A stretch of DNA of 64,000 nt from Protonemura montana (Eukaryota; Arthropoda; Insecta; Plecoptera; Nemouridae), in contig OX387605.1 of the NCBI GenBank assembly GCA_947568835.1, forward strand, positions 23,048,901 through 23,112,900. The letters run 5' to 3'. The position numbers were made by a program, and so were the translations under genes. Under the pieces are notes generated by a model that saw only the letters and a list, made by a program, of their open reading frames with translations, did not search any database and had not been told where the DNA came from. Below are positions 52,661 to 64,000 of this stretch, piece by piece. Every line of letters begins with the position of its first letter. Within the stretch, counting starts at the first letter, position 1.

Positions 52661-53115
52661 CATGCATTTGCCATGGCGAGGATGCGAGGAGCCGTGTTCC
52701 TATTGTGAATGTGTACAACCCGTACCTCCACCTTGTGCCACCTAACGTGCTCCACCATACCATACCTACATTGTATACGCAGTAGCATGTTTGCGTTTTC
52801 GGTACAGGGAGTACCCATCATGCCATGACATGCCCATCATCGGATAGAGAGTGGTCATCTCGATGCACAAAAGCCACGCTGCAAACATGAAATATCAAAA
52901 AAATATAAGACCACCATACGTCTCGTCTCAGATGAGTTGTTTCCAAGCCATGTGTTTTCCAAAATGCGTCAAATTGGGACACCTCCTATCGTGAAACCCC
53001 AGAGAGTATGCGTCGAGACGGCCGCTCTCACGTGAGCGCCGACTTTCTTCTGCCTGCGTTGCATGCAATCGTAAACCACGCGGAAAGATGAACCACAGAA
53101 ACACACTTCCGTAAC

Positions 53116-53135
53116 GCGTTGCGTTGCGTTGCGTT
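53116..53135. repeat. (GCGTT)4 repeat
   Basis: Four perfect 5-bp units. Confidence 0.85.
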
Positions 53136-55545
53136 GTAAACCTCTCATTACCATTAACACGGTAGCCGGTCACCGCTTGCTCAGGCCGCCCGAACCCGGA
53201 CTTAGCGGCCAGGCCCGGGAAATTCCTCGGAAAACATCTCTAATAAGGAAAAATCTAATTTTCACCGGTTTTCCCGGCCACCCTCGGCTAGATACAAAGA
53301 GAGTAATTTTGTGGTTGATGTTCGTACTACGCACACTTTGGCTGTCGACACAGCACGTCATGATGACGCAATACGAGGAGACGGGGTTGATGATAGGGCT
53401 GAAGGACGATGATGACCCAAGTAACGGATGCACGCTCGGGCTTGGGTGGAATTGGTGCTGGCAGTACCAGTTGCACAGTGGCCTGTAGATCGTGCTCGCT
53501 GTCTATTTGCTTTGCTTCCTTCGCGCTCTGCTTCTAAATATACAGACTAATTTGTTCGGGGAACTCTGCCATGTCTTACGGGCGCCTCTCGCTAATTCTG
53601 TGAACACCATAAATAACAATTTCTAACAAGTTGTCGGAATTGCTGAACTTGAAAGTAATCGGTGTTGGCTGATTGATTTGCATACAATTCAAGCCAGGAA
53701 GTTCAAGTCCATCTCCGGATCGGGCATCGGGCTGATAATTTTGAATATTGATCAGAGAGGAAAAGCTCCATTTGGGCTTTAAACCGCAAGAAGCAAGCGA
53801 TTGACGTTCGTGTACGTTGAACCTGCGAGTCTCGACAGCTGACAATCTTCAATTACACGCAGCAGCGATTTTACCCTCAGCATGCCTTGAAACTGCCAAC
53901 TAATCACGAGCAAACATCTTTCAGAGAACGAGCCAAGTATCGAAATTTTAAGTCGTGGAAGTTGGAGCCACTTCCTAAGGGGTCAACCTTCAAAGTAATT
54001 GAATACTTGTGTACGATTATCGGCGTGAGCGAGCGGTCCCCTCGTTGGTTTTGAGTTCGGGTAACGCGCTTAGTCCAGGCAAGGGCGACAAGCCTATCGA
54101 CATCTTATCGACCCTACGTCCCTTGTTCCCCAGCCCTATCAGGGCGACACACTACTCGCAAACAGACTTTCGTAGTGGAGTTTCTAGTTCAGACAGATTT
54201 GCTTGCTTTGATACTATCTGTTTAGTTTATGATAATAAGAATCTCGAGGATTGGATATAAACGAAATGAACAGATTGGCTGATTAAAAAGAAAACGTGTA
54301 AAGAACGTTATCTGAGATTCAAAAGGGGCTCTAAATGTTGCAATAAAATGACCCAAGGCGACAGCATTGCGGATGAGATTGAGTATGTGGAAGCCTGGCG
54401 CATGGACCATGGTCTCCCCCTAAACACATTTATTAAATGTGACATCCGCAACTGTTCGCTTCAAATTGACGAGAACTTCTTGGAATATGGAAGAAAGTTG
54501 GCTTGCTTGTTGCGGGGATTTTTGATTGATGATTAAGCCGGGCGCTGGCGTCGCCGGCAATTATCACGGTCTCTCGCACGTTTCCGAATAAGCATCAGGC
54601 ATCGGCGTCGGTCAAGGCGACGGCAGCGGCGTGCGGCGTGCTCAAGGGGCGCCACTGGTGTTCGGGGAAGGGCACGTATTGGCGACAGCGGCTCATTGAC
54701 ACGGAGATTAGCTAATTACATGCACTTGGATATGATTCGGTGACAGCGTTTTGGCATGAGTCTAGGGTTTTCACGAGAAACGCCCAAAAGGGGAAAAGGA
54801 AACCGACATTGTTTCTTCCGCAGGGGGCGGATCGAGCAGTCCATGATGTGGCTCTGCAGTCCACGGCTCCAGCTAGATTCTTGACCTGACTCTTTGGAGG
54901 TGGACTCCAAACAAGACTCGCGAATACGTGTGAATCACCGATCAGCTATAATGATGTCGTAACGGCACGCATGACGTACAAGCGTGCAAATGCCGATACT
55001 CGATTACGCCTCTCAGTATGTGATATTCATTGCACGCAGAGTGCAATACTCTTTCAATTAATGCATTACGCCCTAGGCCTTGCACTTCTCCTGCTTGGAC
55101 TTTACGTCCCTCTTGGACTTCTCGGGTTTTCGGGCCGTCGATTTACGCTGAGCACGCGTCAAGGTCAAACGCGATCAGACCGCTATCTCCGTCTCCGTCT
55201 CAGGGTCGCTAATTGCAGCTCAATTACGCGCATGTGCATCGGGAAGACGTCAGTCTCACTTGCAAGATTCAATTCAACTCAAATAAACAATGCCTTCTCT
55301 GCATCGGGCAAGGCACGGCACACCGATTTGAAGCGATTTGATTGCTGACTGCGAATGGAAATGTGTTTTGCCTACATAGACAGTGCGTCAGCCATATTTA
55401 TTTAGATTGCAGTCTTTCGATGCAATTACGAGGGGCCCGCGAGTCCTTGGATCGGCAATCAGAACAATATTTGTGATTAGTTCACCTTTGTTTCTATTTC
55501 TTATTGTATTAGACTGGCTGTCATTGCGGCTTGCGAGGGACTTTT

Positions 55546-55671
55546 GATAGGGGACAAGACAGGGCCAAGCCAGAGGCCACGATAGGGAGGTGATAGGACC
55601 AAGTAAGGGCCAAGATAGGGCAAAGTCTCGGCCAAGGAAGGCTGAGACAGGGCCGAGATTGGGCCTAGAGG
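55546..55671. repeat. Degenerate ~22-bp purine-rich minisatellite
   Basis: Five to six diverged units of the form gatagg(g/a)..aag..(a/g)gggccaa. The clearest are 55592-55613 and 55614-55635. Units carry tctcggcc and ggccgaga, which can pair into hairpins within the array. Confidence 0.6.
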
Positions 55672-56264
55672 GAGCCGCCTAATGACTATAACTCGGCCGA
55701 GACGGTCGTGAAGTCGTCACGCGTCAACGAACTCGAACCGTTTTTCGGCTGCTACGTCCGGTGCTTCCTCTGCGGAGATCGGGAAACTGATTGCCGCGTA
55801 GATGGTGTGATAATTATTACCGCTGATAGCCAAAGCCTAAGCTTAAATATTCATGCAGCCTCTAATTACACTGCACCTACCAAGCTGACATCGCTATTAC
55901 GCGTTTTATTGTGCTTTTTTCTACTGATTACTACTTATTTTCTTTTCTACTTTTATTGTCTCTCCGGCTAATGAATTGTAATGAATGGTAATTTAGTTTC
56001 CAGCCATAAACCTACAATCGAAGAAGAAGACTTATGTTTTCCAGTCAATCTAGCTGTGGTCGAAATCTCCGGAGCCACGTGACCTTGATGGGTGGCCGCG
56101 TAGTGCGTACCCATCTGGGTAAATTCACCGCCAATCCTGAATGTGCACAGCACTGGAATTTAGATTTCGTGCCCTTGGTGCCATTTTAATGATAAGGGGG
56201 GAGGGGGCACCGTGCTTCGGCAAGATCCTCCAACGCTTTGGGGGTCAAAGGGTGCTAATGACAG

Positions 56265-56303
56265 CCCCCCCCCCCCCCCCCAACGCTCACACACACACAC
56301 ACA
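56265..56303. repeat. C17 run followed by CA repeat
   Basis: Seventeen C (56265-56281), a short spacer, then a CA dinucleotide run to about 56303. Confidence 0.9.
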
Positions 56304-59300
56304 GCGCTGCAGCTAATTGCTCATTAATGCGTGTATCTGCGTAATGAGGGCTACGTACGCGTAATTGCAGGGGTGATTCTCGTGGTCAGCCGGACGGCGT
56401 CGGTAGGCATGCAAAGCCATTTAAACCGTGCCGTTTGCTTGAGTTGCTTAGCTGTATTTGCTTACTGGCCGCCCCGACGCGGCCAGGCGTTCCCGGGGAC
56501 CGAAAACCGAATCTATGGATTGCGTTACCACGTCGCAACTTTCAATTACAAGAGCCACATCCAGAGGTGATTACATTTTCATGAGTCCTATCAATTTCAA
56601 TTGGAACGGAATTAGTTTTATATCGTATTTCATACTCCTAAGGCCTTAGTGCGCTGTTTTGTTGTTGTTGTTTTGGATGTAGTTTTCACGGTTCTTTGTA
56701 TACGTACTCAATTTACTTCTGAAAACAACGCGAAATCTGCAATAAAAATCTGACAGAAATAACTTTGAAACGTAGACACATAAATAACACCGTATGAGTG
56801 CATAGGCTAAAGTGGAATTACGTACGAACAGTAGCTAGAAATATTATCATGTTTTTGATTGCTATATTATACTTGTTGGACAAAAGGCTTTTGGCCCAAC
56901 CAGATAAACTATATGATAATTATGATATCAAGAATATTATCAGCAATTAGCCCTTTTTTTTAATTATCAATTTGCATGTAGCCCATGCTTGCATGCAGTT
57001 GCCACATTCATTGAGCTGCACTCGCCAGTGCAGAGTTATTACATTTCAGTCAAAACAATTGCAATTACAATTTAAGCTATTAGGTGTACGAATTTAAAAC
57101 AAGAAACGTTTTTTAAGAACCTAAAAACGCGCAGACCGAAAAGATGAGCAAAAAATATAAGCACCGAGAAGTTGGAATAATAAAACTATAAAGCAATCTG
57201 TAATAACAACACTCTATCCTATTTCATGACACCTTAATCGCTAATAAAATCAGACAATTAGATGCGATGCCTTCCCTGTGTTTCCAGCGAATTAAAGCGC
57301 ACCATTTCGTCGTCATTTTCCGGTGGGGACCCGACGAGTGCACGATGCCAACATGCGATCACCAAATACGAGGTGCACACTGAACTAATCGGTGCGCCTT
57401 CACCATGCACGCGTCCCTATGCAGTCTGGGTCAACAACCTAAAGATATTATGCACCTGCCCTCCCTTTCATGCACCTAAAATTGATCGCATTGCACTTTG
57501 CACTTTCAGCGCGAATCCGATAGAGGAAATGGTACTCAGTGAGAGCCGGAGTTGGCCGCCCTTGGATGAAGCCTGGTGGTTTACACGCCTTCCCGTGGTA
57601 AATCCATCGTACCTGCGAATCGCGCCGTAGGTGGACTTGATCGATGCGTATTCGCAGGTCTGCAATCGGTGGTAGTTTTGCTGCCTCCCAAATTGGTGGT
57701 AATGGTGCAGCTCTGCTCAGCGCTCGGGGCTAAGACGCCAGAAGGGCAGACAGCAGATCCTCCTAGCGAGCTCCGATGCTGCAGCTTCTTATTTACCGAG
57801 AATCATTTCGTGCGATGGCCTGATTGGACGGGGCGGAGTGCGGAGGACGAGGCGAGGGATCTTCCGATGGTCACGGAATCCCTCCAGGTCAGGCATGACC
57901 TTTCAATGGAGCGTGTAATGAACTAATGATCACAGCTGCGCAGGGTCAATATATCGGGTGGATGCCCAGCCATCGTTCGGACCACGAGTCAGTCCACACA
58001 GGTTCCGTGCAAAGATGCATGAGCGTCGGTGGCCAATTCGCATCGCAATTTTCTGAAATGTGTGGCTCTAAAGCCAACTTAATTGGAAGCTGATGCAATT
58101 GTTGCGATAGCGGGGGATGAAATAATAACAAATATGGCAGCATGAAATTGGTAAGAAGATGTAGGTTGTCCCGAGGGGACTTGCATCTTGCGCTGTTCGA
58201 CGTGATAGCGGGGCGAAACTGCAAGATCCAAGATGCAGTCCGTGCTCTGTTCAAAATGCAACTCCTGCAGCTTTGTTATCTGATTTGATGTTTTTTGGCT
58301 AGACAGAGATTGCGGAGCTGTATTACGTCAACCAATAGCGCATTATAATCACGGAGCATGGTATAGCGAATAAACGTAAAAGCATGACCTGATTTCAATT
58401 TTGATAAGTAAACAGTGTAAAGTATGGCAGGGGACCGAACATGGGAGCTAAGTGCCCCATATCTCGGTACGTAGCTGCGAGGATTTTCATGTAAAAACGC
58501 GCAATAACCCATATTGACTGCTGCGTACCGTTCTGTGTCATAAGTCACTAGTGCAACAACGAGCCGCTCTATGGTGTAAGTGGATTGTATGATAAAAATA
58601 ATAATATCTAATGAAATATGAAAATACGTTTCAGATTTTATAGGGCAGATTGCAGAAGTTTAATGGCTCGCTTACAGTACTTGACTTGAAAACTGTAGTT
58701 GAGTGTAAGAAGGTTCTAATGCAAACCTTGGACCACATCCGCGAGAAATTGTTATGTTCCAACAAAAGTGTATTATTTTCTATTGGAAAAGTGTTGCGAG
58801 CAAAATCCACAGACAATTACTGTATTTACCATAGAAAATCTTTTGTGAAACGTGTGATATTGTTTAACATTATGATCTTGATCTTTCACACTGAAATTGT
58901 GTGTTATTTGTAACAAAATATAGAGGAAAATTTCCTCATCTTGATCAAAATTGAATAAACATTGACCAATCTAAGCAGTGGAATGCAAGCAAGCACAAAC
59001 ACTCCCAACAAAGCACAATAAGTGCTTTTTGTGGGGTTGTCATGGTCCTTGGAAAGTACTCATCACCTTTCTCAGCGCCGTATTCTGGTGGAGTGCGCTG
59101 TCCCTGTATGATGCAAGGACATTAGAGTTTGGGCCGCTTCAGCATCGGGGCAAGCCCAGAGCCGCTAGCAAGGAGCAAAGCAACCCGATCTGCGGATGTT
59201 TTGACTTACCCTCGCGGCGTCGCCCAGCCGGCACCACCAAGGAGTCGAACTCGAGGCCCAAACCGCGTTGGCGTTGCCGCGTCAAGGCTGGACCAAGGCT

Positions 59301-60768
59301 GGGTATTGGAGATGCTGCCAACCCAGCTGCCGAATAGCCAAAAATGAAGAAAGGACCACACCAGGTATATAGACCCGACACCCGTTATGCAAATTCTGAT
59401 GCCAATTACTTTTGACATTGTCTCGATACAACAATAATAACAATAATAATAAAAGTCTACCTATGTTATTCGCACATGTCGCAGATCTTGCGATAGCGGC
59501 GACTTGCGATCTCGATCTGGTGTGTCCCGTTGCACGATCCACGGAGCATATGTCACTAATGTCACGCAAGATTGTGTCTCTTTGTGAATATAGTTTTCTG
59601 TTTTAGTGTGTGTGTCTCTGTGCTCGGGAGGTTCTCGACTAGAACCCGCTTCGGCTTCCCGTTGTTTTAGCCCGGCATCACCACAGAGAATTCTTAATTC
59701 ATGTCCAGCTTTTTTACATTACCAAGAACATAAAACAGGCGAGCGTGTCTTGGCGGGGAGCAAAAACTATATTTTTTCATCCACATCGCTAGAAGCATTT
59801 ATAATTAAATTTGCTCATAATTTGATATTGTAATTCCCTAATTGCAATGATACACATGCAATGATCAAACGTATAATTTAGCCCTCACGGGGAAAACTGT
59901 TGATAAGAAATGGAATAAAAGATGAAGGTCGTCGGTCGGTGACATTGTGCGCAGTTGGCGCTAACACCTCCCTTGACAGCGTCGCCTAGCGTCGCCCAGC
60001 GTCGTCCGGAAGGCGACCAAGCCCATGTACATGGCTAACCACGAAGCATTGCGCAAGGAGCAGATGATGCGAAAGGTGCAGACGCCAATGTCATCATGCG
60101 TTGCCGGGTATTAAATTCCGAAATGAAAGTGTTTTGCTATCCGCCAAATAATTCGCTGGCCGAGCAGGTGTTGTAAGCCAATTGCCTTCATCAACCCACG
60201 TCCACTAAGATAAAATGCGCGCTAGCTTGGTTAGATCATACCTACGTGATGGTGGCACCTTGGGAAGCGCGGGAAATTATCAACGACGGGTGGAGACCAA
60301 AAATATTGCTAAAATAACAATGAACTCAATTAATATTTGCAGTTAATCACTGTGAAAGGCATGGATTTACCTACAACTTAACTATCAGTGTTTTTGTACA
60401 GGCAAAGTAATGAATAATTGACATTTCACGCAAATAGACACAAGCTAACGAAATGAACAGGTTACAATTTCAAATTGAAACTGCTGGCAAACACGAGCGC
60501 ACTCCACAAACAGCAGGTGCAAGTAAGTTGACCGGTGCAGCCAGCAATTTCGTGAACATGTCCGTGTGTACGTTTACATGTACTAGCAATGTAATGCATG
60601 TGTGTACCCACTGGCCAGCAAACAGCAGCACATCACTAGCACTCGGCTTGTATTACCACGCGAATTGTCCTGCTAATTAATGGCGACGTCAAGCGAAACG
60701 CGCGGTGTTTGGGTCCTCAGATGTGCGATGCCGATTGGCGATAATCGAGTGATTAACTATGCAGCATC

Positions 60769-60799
60769 CGTCGTCGTGGTCGTCGTCGTCGTGGTCGTA
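60769..60799. repeat. Imperfect GTC/GTG trinucleotide repeat
   Basis: gtcgtcgtggtcgtcgtcgt and continuing. An imperfect relative of the TCG array at 6916. Confidence 0.85.
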
Positions 60800-63700
60800 G
60801 TGCAGGCTGCTGCGGATCGGGACCGAGAGGAAGCAGTGCACCACGCCTCGCCCAGAGTTCACCGGCAGAAACAATAAATAAATTAGCTGGCAGCAAATCG
60901 CAGGGAAATTACGATCGTAACAGTCCACAACGAACGTTTTATTGACCCTTTCCTATCGCTTGCCAGGCGGTTTGGTTTGTGTATGGAGAGAGAGAGGATA
61001 TCATATTATCTAAACTACAGTCACCGCATTGAGTTCGTATAAACTGCATAATTTAATACAGGAAAGAAACTTATTGTTATATAGTAATTAAAGTGTGATA
61101 TTATTGTTATTACTACTAATTGTTATGGAAGTGGGTGAGATAAGTCGCGATGCGAATAAAAAGAGTAATTGTTTTCCTACGTAAATGTGAACCGGACAGC
61201 CGGGCAAACAATATCATTGATGCAGTTAGCGTCAGGGCCAGCCAGGGGTTGAGCTGCATGGCGTGGGGCGATTGCCGTGCATGTGCAACGTGCATCCGAT
61301 GACCGAAGTGGCACTGCACTCGCTGACCGATGCACGCACGTCAAACAGCACCTCCTCTGTTTGGACTTAATGCCATGTAAAATACAGCCATGAAGATTGC
61401 TCCAATAGTGTTTATCATAATAGTATGCTTTTAAAGTTTATTACGTTCAAGAGGAAAATTGCTTTGTCTCTTGATATAAATCTTTAACTAGGACTAATTA
61501 TTCATTCTTATAAAACTTTTAACTTTTAAGTATATGAGAGATATTATTATAAAGAGAAAAGGAAACTGGGAGACATAAAATGAAGAACACTCCTCCCTAG
61601 GAATATAAAGAGTGTGTGCATAATAGATTACAGCTTGTGCAAGCTTTTAATGGAAAGAAAAAATTCTCTTTGGGTCTCCGGCGTGCGACACAGAGGACGC
61701 TGTGGGAGGATGAGGATATTAAACATTTCTTGTCGCAAGTTCGCTACGTTTCGTACTCGCAGGGGATTTATATTTAACGCGAAATTGAAGTCATTTTCAG
61801 GAATAACTTTCTCGGAGATGAGCAGGAGGCGATTTTTACGAAAATAACACAGTGAGCGGAGTGCGCCGATTGTGACACTATAGCTGCTCTTGATGCAGAC
61901 CGAAGCAGCAAATCATCGTTCAAAGCCGGGGACAGCTCATTTCACGACGAATTAGGACAAAGTGGACCAGTCTCCATAAATATGATTTAAATGGCTGCCC
62001 GACTGTTAGTACATGGATTAAGCAAGCGCCATGCGTTGTAAAATGCAATTTATGGCACAATGGCAATTCTGTGAGCGTTTTAATTACGCTTTCCACCCTT
62101 GTTAATTTGATAATTAGCCAAAATATTGCATTAATTATTATGATATAATTATCAGCTTAAGATTATACTGGTCTAGACTAGAACACGGACGTTATCCTCT
62201 AAGTGAGAGGCACAACGCCTTTCAGTGATAACATCTTCATAAGTATTTTTTACTTTTTGTGTTGGCATCGACGTTTGCAGAGGGCAGCTAGAAGACCATG
62301 AACATCGCGATGTGCAAATGAACGAAGCGGGCTTTCGGTCCAGCTGTAAAACTAGTAGTCTCTTATTTGGTATGATCACCTGCTCGAGCAAATACCGTAA
62401 CGCAATGTGGGTGAGCGAGCGAGATGACTGACATGCCCTCGGCTGGAGGTGGAGAGAGAAAAGACGATCATCTCCAAGTCGCGTGCCATTGCCATGCCCG
62501 AGGCGAGCTGCTTGTGTGATGCTCAAGCTACGAGTCACCTGCCAATGTGCACATGCGCCCATGTACCAGCCCGTCTGACTCCCAAGCCCAATCGTCCAGG
62601 ACTCACAGGCTGTTTATATTATTTGGTTTCTCATAAGGACCCTAGCAACTAATCAACCCTGCAGTGCCATGCTCTTCGCAATGGAATATCCGAAAAATAC
62701 CCGATATCTAAATGTTTCTTACGGACCATAAAGTAAGGCTAGAATGCGACTTACTCCTGAACAGCTGATATGGAAACGTGATGTGGTCTTTCCGTGAGTG
62801 TGCGGGCCGAAGAGCCCGCAAGGTCGCGGCTCACAGGTTGCTAATCGCTGGTGCCTACGTGACTCTAGGCCCGGAGTACCGGGATTGGGAGGAAGGGAAC
62901 CTTTTCATTATTGCACTGGGAAATTTTCGCCGAGAAAAGTTTATACGGCGTGCGGCCTTTGCAAGGCTTCCAAACAACTTTCCTAATAATTTTCATCAAA
63001 AAGCTGATTACTTTTCACTAGAGAGATAAATGAATAGGTGCAGGGATGTATGTGCGTTACCTCTGGAGTCTAGAGCGGGCCTATTATGCGTTTAGGGGGA
63101 CTCATCTATTGAAAAAAATCCTTACAAAATCGAAGTTAACATTAGCTATTTAATAATATTTCAGGTCATTAAAACTTGGTCCCCCCGAACTTTTAGGGCT
63201 TAACTTTTCATTACGCATCCACTCCCTAATGGACACACTCTCATTGCCTATGCTCTGTGCAATATGCATTTGCAACCTCCTGGTCCAGTGGTTGGTAAAG
63301 CCTCGTGATCCGCTAAAATGAGCCCCTCGCCATCCATTTTCAAATGAAACTAATTCCATTCCTCGCTAAGCGAAGTATGAATAACGCAGCATTACCAGAC
63401 TCATTACCAGCTGCGTGGGCCGTCTGCACAAGTTGTCACATCTCCACGACCACTCAAAGCAGAGGTGCGATTATTATCTTACCTGCGAGGTCCCATTTTT
63501 CTATTGAACCGAACGCGATATTTTATTATTTTGCATGGGGCGTTTTTTTATGATCCGGTTATTGGCTGTAACTAAGCTGCTGACAATGTTGGGTAATCAG
63601 CTCGACCGGCTGGGCTTCGTACCCCCTCGTGGGTAACCCCACACGGGCATCCAGCGACGCATCTTTCGATGCAGCTGTGCGCTCCTCTCGCTGGCGCAAT

Positions 63701-64000
63701 CGCAATCATGATACTATCATTATTTCGTACATATTTACAGATGGCCGACGTCGCGTCGTGGTGCCTCGTAAAATAAACGAATAAAAAATTTGAAATGAAA
63801 ATCATTTGCTACGCAATGGAACAAGTCACTTTTTTTTCTCCTTCTTTTCTCGGTCTGAGAGTTTAAATAGGAAAGTTTAACTATTCAGTCAGTCAACTCC
63901 AACGTTACGGAACTCAAACAGATGTAATGCTTTTTTTCCGGTCGTCTTTCTCGTTTAACAGTTTTATGTTCGAGCCAGCGAATTCTTATTTGAAAATATT

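Larger units (their letters stand above)
48811..64000. other. Distal upstream intergenic region, no gene seen
   Basis: Mostly AT-rich with scattered ORFs of 60-125 codons that show no domain, codon bias or convincing splice borders. Contains the repeats listed at 52621-52660, 53116-53135, 55546-55671, 56265-56303 and 60769-60799. Confidence 0.55.

Noticed and set aside
59206..59300. tRNA-like B box on the minus strand (GAGTTCGACTCC)
   Set aside because: No A box or cloverleaf, and a single short match is expected by chance.

Overview
The window is eukaryotic nuclear DNA, most likely from an arthropod. That placement rests on one clear gene, the group C Sox transcription factor SoxC, read from the minus strand. 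Other eukaryotic signs are a 9.6-kb intron with GT/AG borders, a 5S-rRNA-derived SINE, tRNA-like SINE remnants, and many microsatellites and C/G homopolymers. No bacterial operon, CRISPR array or phage gene is visible. I cannot name the species.

Layout. Bases 1-1021 hold a possible terminal coding exon of an unrecognised minus-strand gene (765-1021) and two short tandem repeats. From about 1,022 to 35,500 I find no gene I can defend. This stretch holds microsatellites, long C or G runs, scattered tRNA-like remnants near 11.9, 14.9 and 21.3 kb, and one long unassigned ORF at 12,864-13,559. SoxC occupies about 35.5-47.5 kb. Exon 2 (36,192-37,424) carries the HMG box, two SUMO-consensus sites and the C-terminal activation region. 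Exon 1 (47,068-47,187) encodes the 40 N-terminal residues. The two join in phase 0 across intron 37,425-47,067, giving a predicted 450-residue protein. Just upstream of exon 1 are a coherent TATA/initiator/CCAAT arrangement (about 47,479-47,552) and two short upstream ORFs. A canonical poly(A) signal at 35,541-35,546 implies a 3' UTR of about 0.65 kb containing an 18-bp minisatellite. From 47.6 kb to the end is upstream intergenic DNA, with the 5S-derived SINE about 0.9 kb from the promoter and further simple repeats.

Reading of the whole: one developmental transcription factor gene sits in a gene-poor neighbourhood, which suggests long-range cis-regulation (inference). I found no convincing new multi-gene system. 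The items most worth checking are the split SoxC gene model with its uORF-bearing leader, the 5S-derived SINE, the candidate exon at the left edge, and the 231-codon ORF.
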